Shown here piece after piece: positions 5,309-8,041 of a stretch of 8,041 nucleotides of DNA (position 1 is the stretch's first letter; each line of letters opens with the position of its first letter). This stretch comes from Desulfobacteraceae bacterium (GTDB taxonomy: Bacteria > Desulfobacterota > Desulfobacteria > Desulfobacterales > UBA11574), in the NCBI GenBank assembly GCA_002868985.1, contig PKTV01000399.1, forward strand, positions 1 to 8,041. The letters run 5' to 3'. The position numbers were made by a program, and so were the translations under genes. The notes beneath the pieces were generated by a model. It saw only the letters and a list, made by a program, of their open reading frames with translations. It did not search any database and was not told the origin of the DNA.

Positions 5309-5974
5309 TTATAGCAGGGACGAATGCCGCCGTTGGCGTTTTGTACTGAAACCGATGATAAATCCAAGAATAAGCACACCGGCTCCGCTTAAAAACCACT
5401 TAATATTTTTGTTCCAAAGCAGTTTTGTTAACTCGTCCTCATACTTTTCAGCTTTTTGAGTCTGCTCACCGAGTTTAGAAGTTGATTCTTTATATTTTGC
5501 TTGTAGATCCAAGAATTGTTTGGACTCTCTTTTGAGGGTTTCGTAAGATTTGCTTAGGCCCCTTTGGTTCGCTTGAGTGGTGTTAAGATCGAGGCCGAGT
5601 TTTTTATTTTCGGCCTTGAGTGCCTTGTTTTCTTCCATGAGTGATGCGGCTTTGGTCTGAAGAGTACTGTGATTTTTCTTTAATGCTTCCAATTGCATAC
5701 TGGCCGGGGTTTGATCGGTAAGAAAACGGCTGATCACCCAGCCCTCCTTGCCATTATTCAATCTAACCATACTCCACTCATTTTCAGATTTCAGAATTTC
5801 CACATCTTGTCCAACACTGAGCAAAGCAATTATTTTTCGGTCTGTTGCAGGTCCCGTCCGCATGGTTATTTTCATGCTGTCATTAATATAATTCTTTGTT
5901 TCAGCCAACACTGCTGTGGATAACAAAAAGAGACATATTCCGACAATACCCAAGGTTCTCACATAAGATTTCAT
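5309..5974 (-). CDS. YgiM-like SH3-domain protein with coiled coil and C-terminal membrane anchor (TIGR04211 type)
   Basis: The 221-aa protein has a Sec signal peptide (residues 1-24, ending AVLA) and a bacterial SH3 domain at about 27-87 (MTMRTGPATDRK-like start of the fold at 37-47, VGQDVEILKSENEWSMV, GKEGWVISRFL). A long Lys/Glu/Leu-rich coiled coil follows at about 93-185. One membrane helix at about 191-211 (FLSGAGVLILGFIIGF) is followed by a basic tail, KRQRRH. This matches the E. coli YgiM / TIGR04211 layout: a periplasmic SH3 domain carried on a coiled-coil stalk anchored in the inner membrane. The molecular role is not established; SH3b domains often bind peptidoglycan or proteins. 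AGGAG at 5985-5989 lies 10 nt before the ATG. Standing before PBP1B on the same strand, it may act in wall assembly, but the 154-bp gap leaves co-transcription open. Confidence 0.88.
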   Translation of the reverse strand: MKSYVRTLGIVGICLFLLSTAVLAETKNYINDSMKITMRTGPATDRKIIALLSVGQDVEILKSENEWSMVRLNNGKEGWVISRFLTDQTPASMQLEALKKNHSTLQTKAASLMEENKALKAENKKLGLDLNTTQANQRGLSKSYETLKRESKQFLDLQAKYKESTSKLGEQTQKAEKYEDELTKLLWNKNIKWFLSGAGVLILGFIIGFSTKRQRRHSSLL

Positions 5975-6234
5975 AGATTCAAAGCTCCTGCTACTACCTG
6001 AATTTCGAATGATAATCTGATTGTTTATTAAAATGAATCATAACCATCGTGGAAAGTCAACCATCAATTCAAGTTAATCAAAACAAATCGCATCGTTTTC
6101 GGTAAGTTACACAACTGTTCAATTCATTAGCTTTTTATTCGCCTTTGTCTGAATACCCGTCAGTAATCAGAGCAAAGCAAAGATCCCTTCCAAACAAAGC
6201 TGAGGAGAACTTTTTAAAATTTTCCACTCGTGGG

Positions 6235-8041
6235 TTATACGCTTTTGTTTAAAATTTCTCTGATTTTGTTTGATAGACTTTTTAGGTTAAAGGGCTTTTG
6301 AATAAAACCGTTACATCCCCTTTTCAATATTTCCGTTGCCTGTCCATCAATACTGTAGCCACTTGAAAGAAGAACCTTAACTTCAGGATCGATTTTCTTT
6401 ATTTTATCATAGACCTCGCTCCCCTCCATATCGGGCATAATCATATCCAAAATAATCATATCAATATTATCCTTGTTCTCTTGATATATCTGAATCGCCT
6501 CTTTACCGCCTCCGGCTTCAAGGATGGTATATCCAAGTTTTTCCAACAACTGGCCACCAACATCAATGATCATCTCTTCATCATCAACCAGCAAGATGGT
6601 TTCGTCTCCCTCTACGATGCGTTCGCTAACTATCGGGTCTTTTTGAATCGGCGCCTCCGATGCGGGGATATAAATGCTAAAAACCGATCCATGTCCTTTT
6701 TCGGATTCAACATCGATATATCCACCATGTCCTTTTACTATCCCATATACAGATGCCAGCCCAAGTCCCGAACCCAGACTCATTTCCTTGGTGGTGAAAA
6801 ACGGTTGGAAAATGCGTGTGATGGTTTTCTGATCCATTCCCGTACCGTTGTCTTTTACTTTTATCATAACATATTTGCCGGGTTTGGGAGTATAGGGCTT
6901 ACCTTTCATTTCTTTATGCGTAACATTGGCAGTTTGCAGAAATAAATCTCCTCCTCCCGGCATGGCATCGGCAGCATTGATAAAAAGATTTATGAGGACT
7001 TGCTCAATCTGAGATCCATCCGCCTTTACCGAGAACAGATCTTCATCAAGGTCCTTAGAAATGACGATTTCCTTTCTCGTCTTGCCAAACGTAGCAGAAC
7101 TTTCTATTATGATTTTGTTTAAACTTATAGGTCTTAACTCATATTTCCCTTTCCTTGCATATCCAAGAAGTTTGCTCGTCAGCTCGGAACCACTTTGAAT
7201 CAACCTTTCAACGGTTTTTAACCGCTCGTAATTGGGATCATCGGACCCGATATCATACAAAATCAGAGAAATATTCCCCAGCATCCCCATCATCAGATTG
7301 TTAAAGTCATGTGCAATTCCTCCGGCCAGTGTTCCAATAGCCTCCATTCTTTCGATATAATGCAGCTGGGCTTCAACCCTTTTCTTCTCCGAAATATCAC
7401 GGAGAATAAAAAGTGTGCCCATAAATTTTCCCTCATGGTCATTATGGCGCGAAGCACTGACGCTGACATCTAACAAACGTCTGTCTTTCGTGTGGCATTT
7501 TGTCTCAAAACTATTACACGGTGTTCCGCCTTCCACAAGATCATGAATAACAGCCACGATAGATTCTTTTTTGAATTCATGGTCAAACGGTATCTGCTTG
7601 CCTTTCATTTCCTCCAATGTCCATCCAAATATCTCGGTAAACGCAGGACTTATAAATTCGACTTTTCCTTCCAGATCATAGGTAACAATGGGGTCAGCAC
7701 TACATCGAAAAAAAGAACGGTATAGTTCTTCTGTCTTTTTAGCTTCCGCATAAAGATCCTTATTTCTTTTTTCGCTTTCCTTCAGCGCTTTCTCCGTACG
7801 ATTTCTCAAGGCTATCTCTTCATGGAGGACTTCGTTAATTGCGGAAAGGACCTTTACTTCCATCTTCTCTGCAAAATAAATCGCACAAAGGGTTAAAAAA
7901 CCGAACAGGAAAAATAGAAGATGAAGGTTCTGAGGATAGTCCAGCAGGGTGTCTTGCAATCCGTCAATCAGCGACAGCGTTTGCCATTCTTTGTAAGCCC
8001 CAAATATAAAGAATAGCACCGCCAATAAAAAAAAGTATATG
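6235..8041 (-). CDS. Hybrid sensor histidine kinase, PAS-HisKA-HATPase-REC (5' end outside window)
   Basis: The frame is open to the window edge, so the N-terminus is missing, probably by few residues; the TTG at 8025 falls inside the first membrane helix. Counting that TTG as residue 1, two membrane helices (up to ~10 and ~35-51) enclose a short ~24-aa loop. A coiled segment (~60-100) leads to a PAS domain (~100-212, ending FILRDISEKK). The HisKA H-box is GGIAHDFNN with phospho-acceptor H239. The ATPase has an N-box (NLFINAADAM), G1 (DNGTGM), F-box (FQPFFTTK) and G2 (GSGLGLASVYGI). A receiver (~476-594) keeps the acidic pair D481/D482, phospho-acceptor D527, S554 and K577. All catalytic residues are intact. 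There is no DNA-binding or HPt domain here, so the output partner is elsewhere. The 260-bp gap to the SH3 gene suggests a separate transcription unit; the signal is unknown. Confidence 0.94.
   Translation of the reverse strand, partial: IYFFLLAVLFFIFGAYKEWQTLSLIDGLQDTLLDYPQNLHLLFFLFGFLTLCAIYFAEKMEVKVLSAINEVLHEEIALRNRTEKALKESEKRNKDLYAEAKKTEELYRSFFRCSADPIVTYDLEGKVEFISPAFTEIFGWTLEEMKGKQIPFDHEFKKESIVAVIHDLVEGGTPCNSFETKCHTKDRRLLDVSVSASRHNDHEGKFMGTLFILRDISEKKRVEAQLHYIERMEAIGTLAGGIAHDFNNLMMGMLGNISLILYDIGSDDPNYERLKTVERLIQSGSELTSKLLGYARKGKYELRPISLNKIIIESSATFGKTRKEIVISKDLDEDLFSVKADGSQIEQVLINLFINAADAMPGGGDLFLQTANVTHKEMKGKPYTPKPGKYVMIKVKDNGTGMDQKTITRIFQPFFTTKEMSLGSGLGLASVYGIVKGHGGYIDVESEKGHGSVFSIYIPASEAPIQKDPIVSERIVEGDETILLVDDEEMIIDVGGQLLEKLGYTILEAGGGKEAIQIYQENKDNIDMIILDMIMPDMEGSEVYDKIKKIDPEVKVLLSSGYSIDGQATEILKRGCNGFIQKPFNLKSLSNKIREILNKSV

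Noticed and set aside
5148..5459. Plus-strand 103-codon frame spanning the PBP-SH3 gap
   Set aside because: It is antisense to the SH3 protein and the PBP start, with no ribosome-binding site and a Phe/Ser-rich composition typical of reversed A-rich coding DNA.
6032..6060. Possible sigma-70 promoter for the SH3 gene (TTGACT, 17 nt, TTCATT on the minus strand)
   Set aside because: The -35 match is good but the -10 is poor, and the better TATGAT nearby (6037-6042) is only 12 nt away from that -35. Not enough to annotate.

Overview
The window looks like chromosomal DNA from a Gram-negative bacterium, most likely a deltaproteobacterium (Desulfobacterota, Desulfobacterales-like). The base composition is moderate and the genes encode a PBP1B with a UB2H-type region, an outer-membrane-type lipoprotein, a bactofilin and a hybrid PAS sensor kinase of a style common in that group. 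The spacers carry palindromic repeats. The taxonomic call is an inference from gene content; there is no rRNA or other marker here.

Layout, left to right. Positions 1-423 (+) hold the 3' end of a YbbR/CdaR-family gene, whose last codons and stop lie inside an AT-rich inverted-repeat element (about 380-540). All other clear genes are on the minus strand and converge on it. Read in their own direction from the right edge they are: a hybrid histidine kinase (8041-6235, 5' end outside the window), a YgiM-like SH3/coiled-coil membrane protein (5974-5309), a class A penicillin-binding protein of the PBP1B type (5154-2827), a small TPR lipoprotein overlapping the end of the PBP gene (2858-2400), a spacer of about 690 bp, a bactofilin (1706-1221) and a methyltransferase-like protein (1217-609) directly behind it. 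The spacer holds several stem-loops, direct repeats and a 40-codon plus-strand ORF (1755-1877) that may be a small gene.

The common theme is the cell envelope. The PBP polymerises and cross-links peptidoglycan. The overlapping TPR lipoprotein is placed and built like an outer-membrane activator of PBP1B (compare LpoP of Pseudomonas). Bactofilins are cytoskeletal scaffolds that often guide wall synthesis, YbbR/CdaR proteins regulate the c-di-AMP cyclase CdaA, which is linked to wall homeostasis, and the SH3 protein is an envelope protein. The kinase has a complete phosphorelay core and receiver but no DNA-binding output in this window.

I see no phage, CRISPR, transposase, tRNA or rRNA. The best candidates for something under-described are the PBP1B-lipoprotein pair, the 40-aa ORF divergent from bactofilin, and the repeat element that supplies the C-terminus of the YbbR protein.
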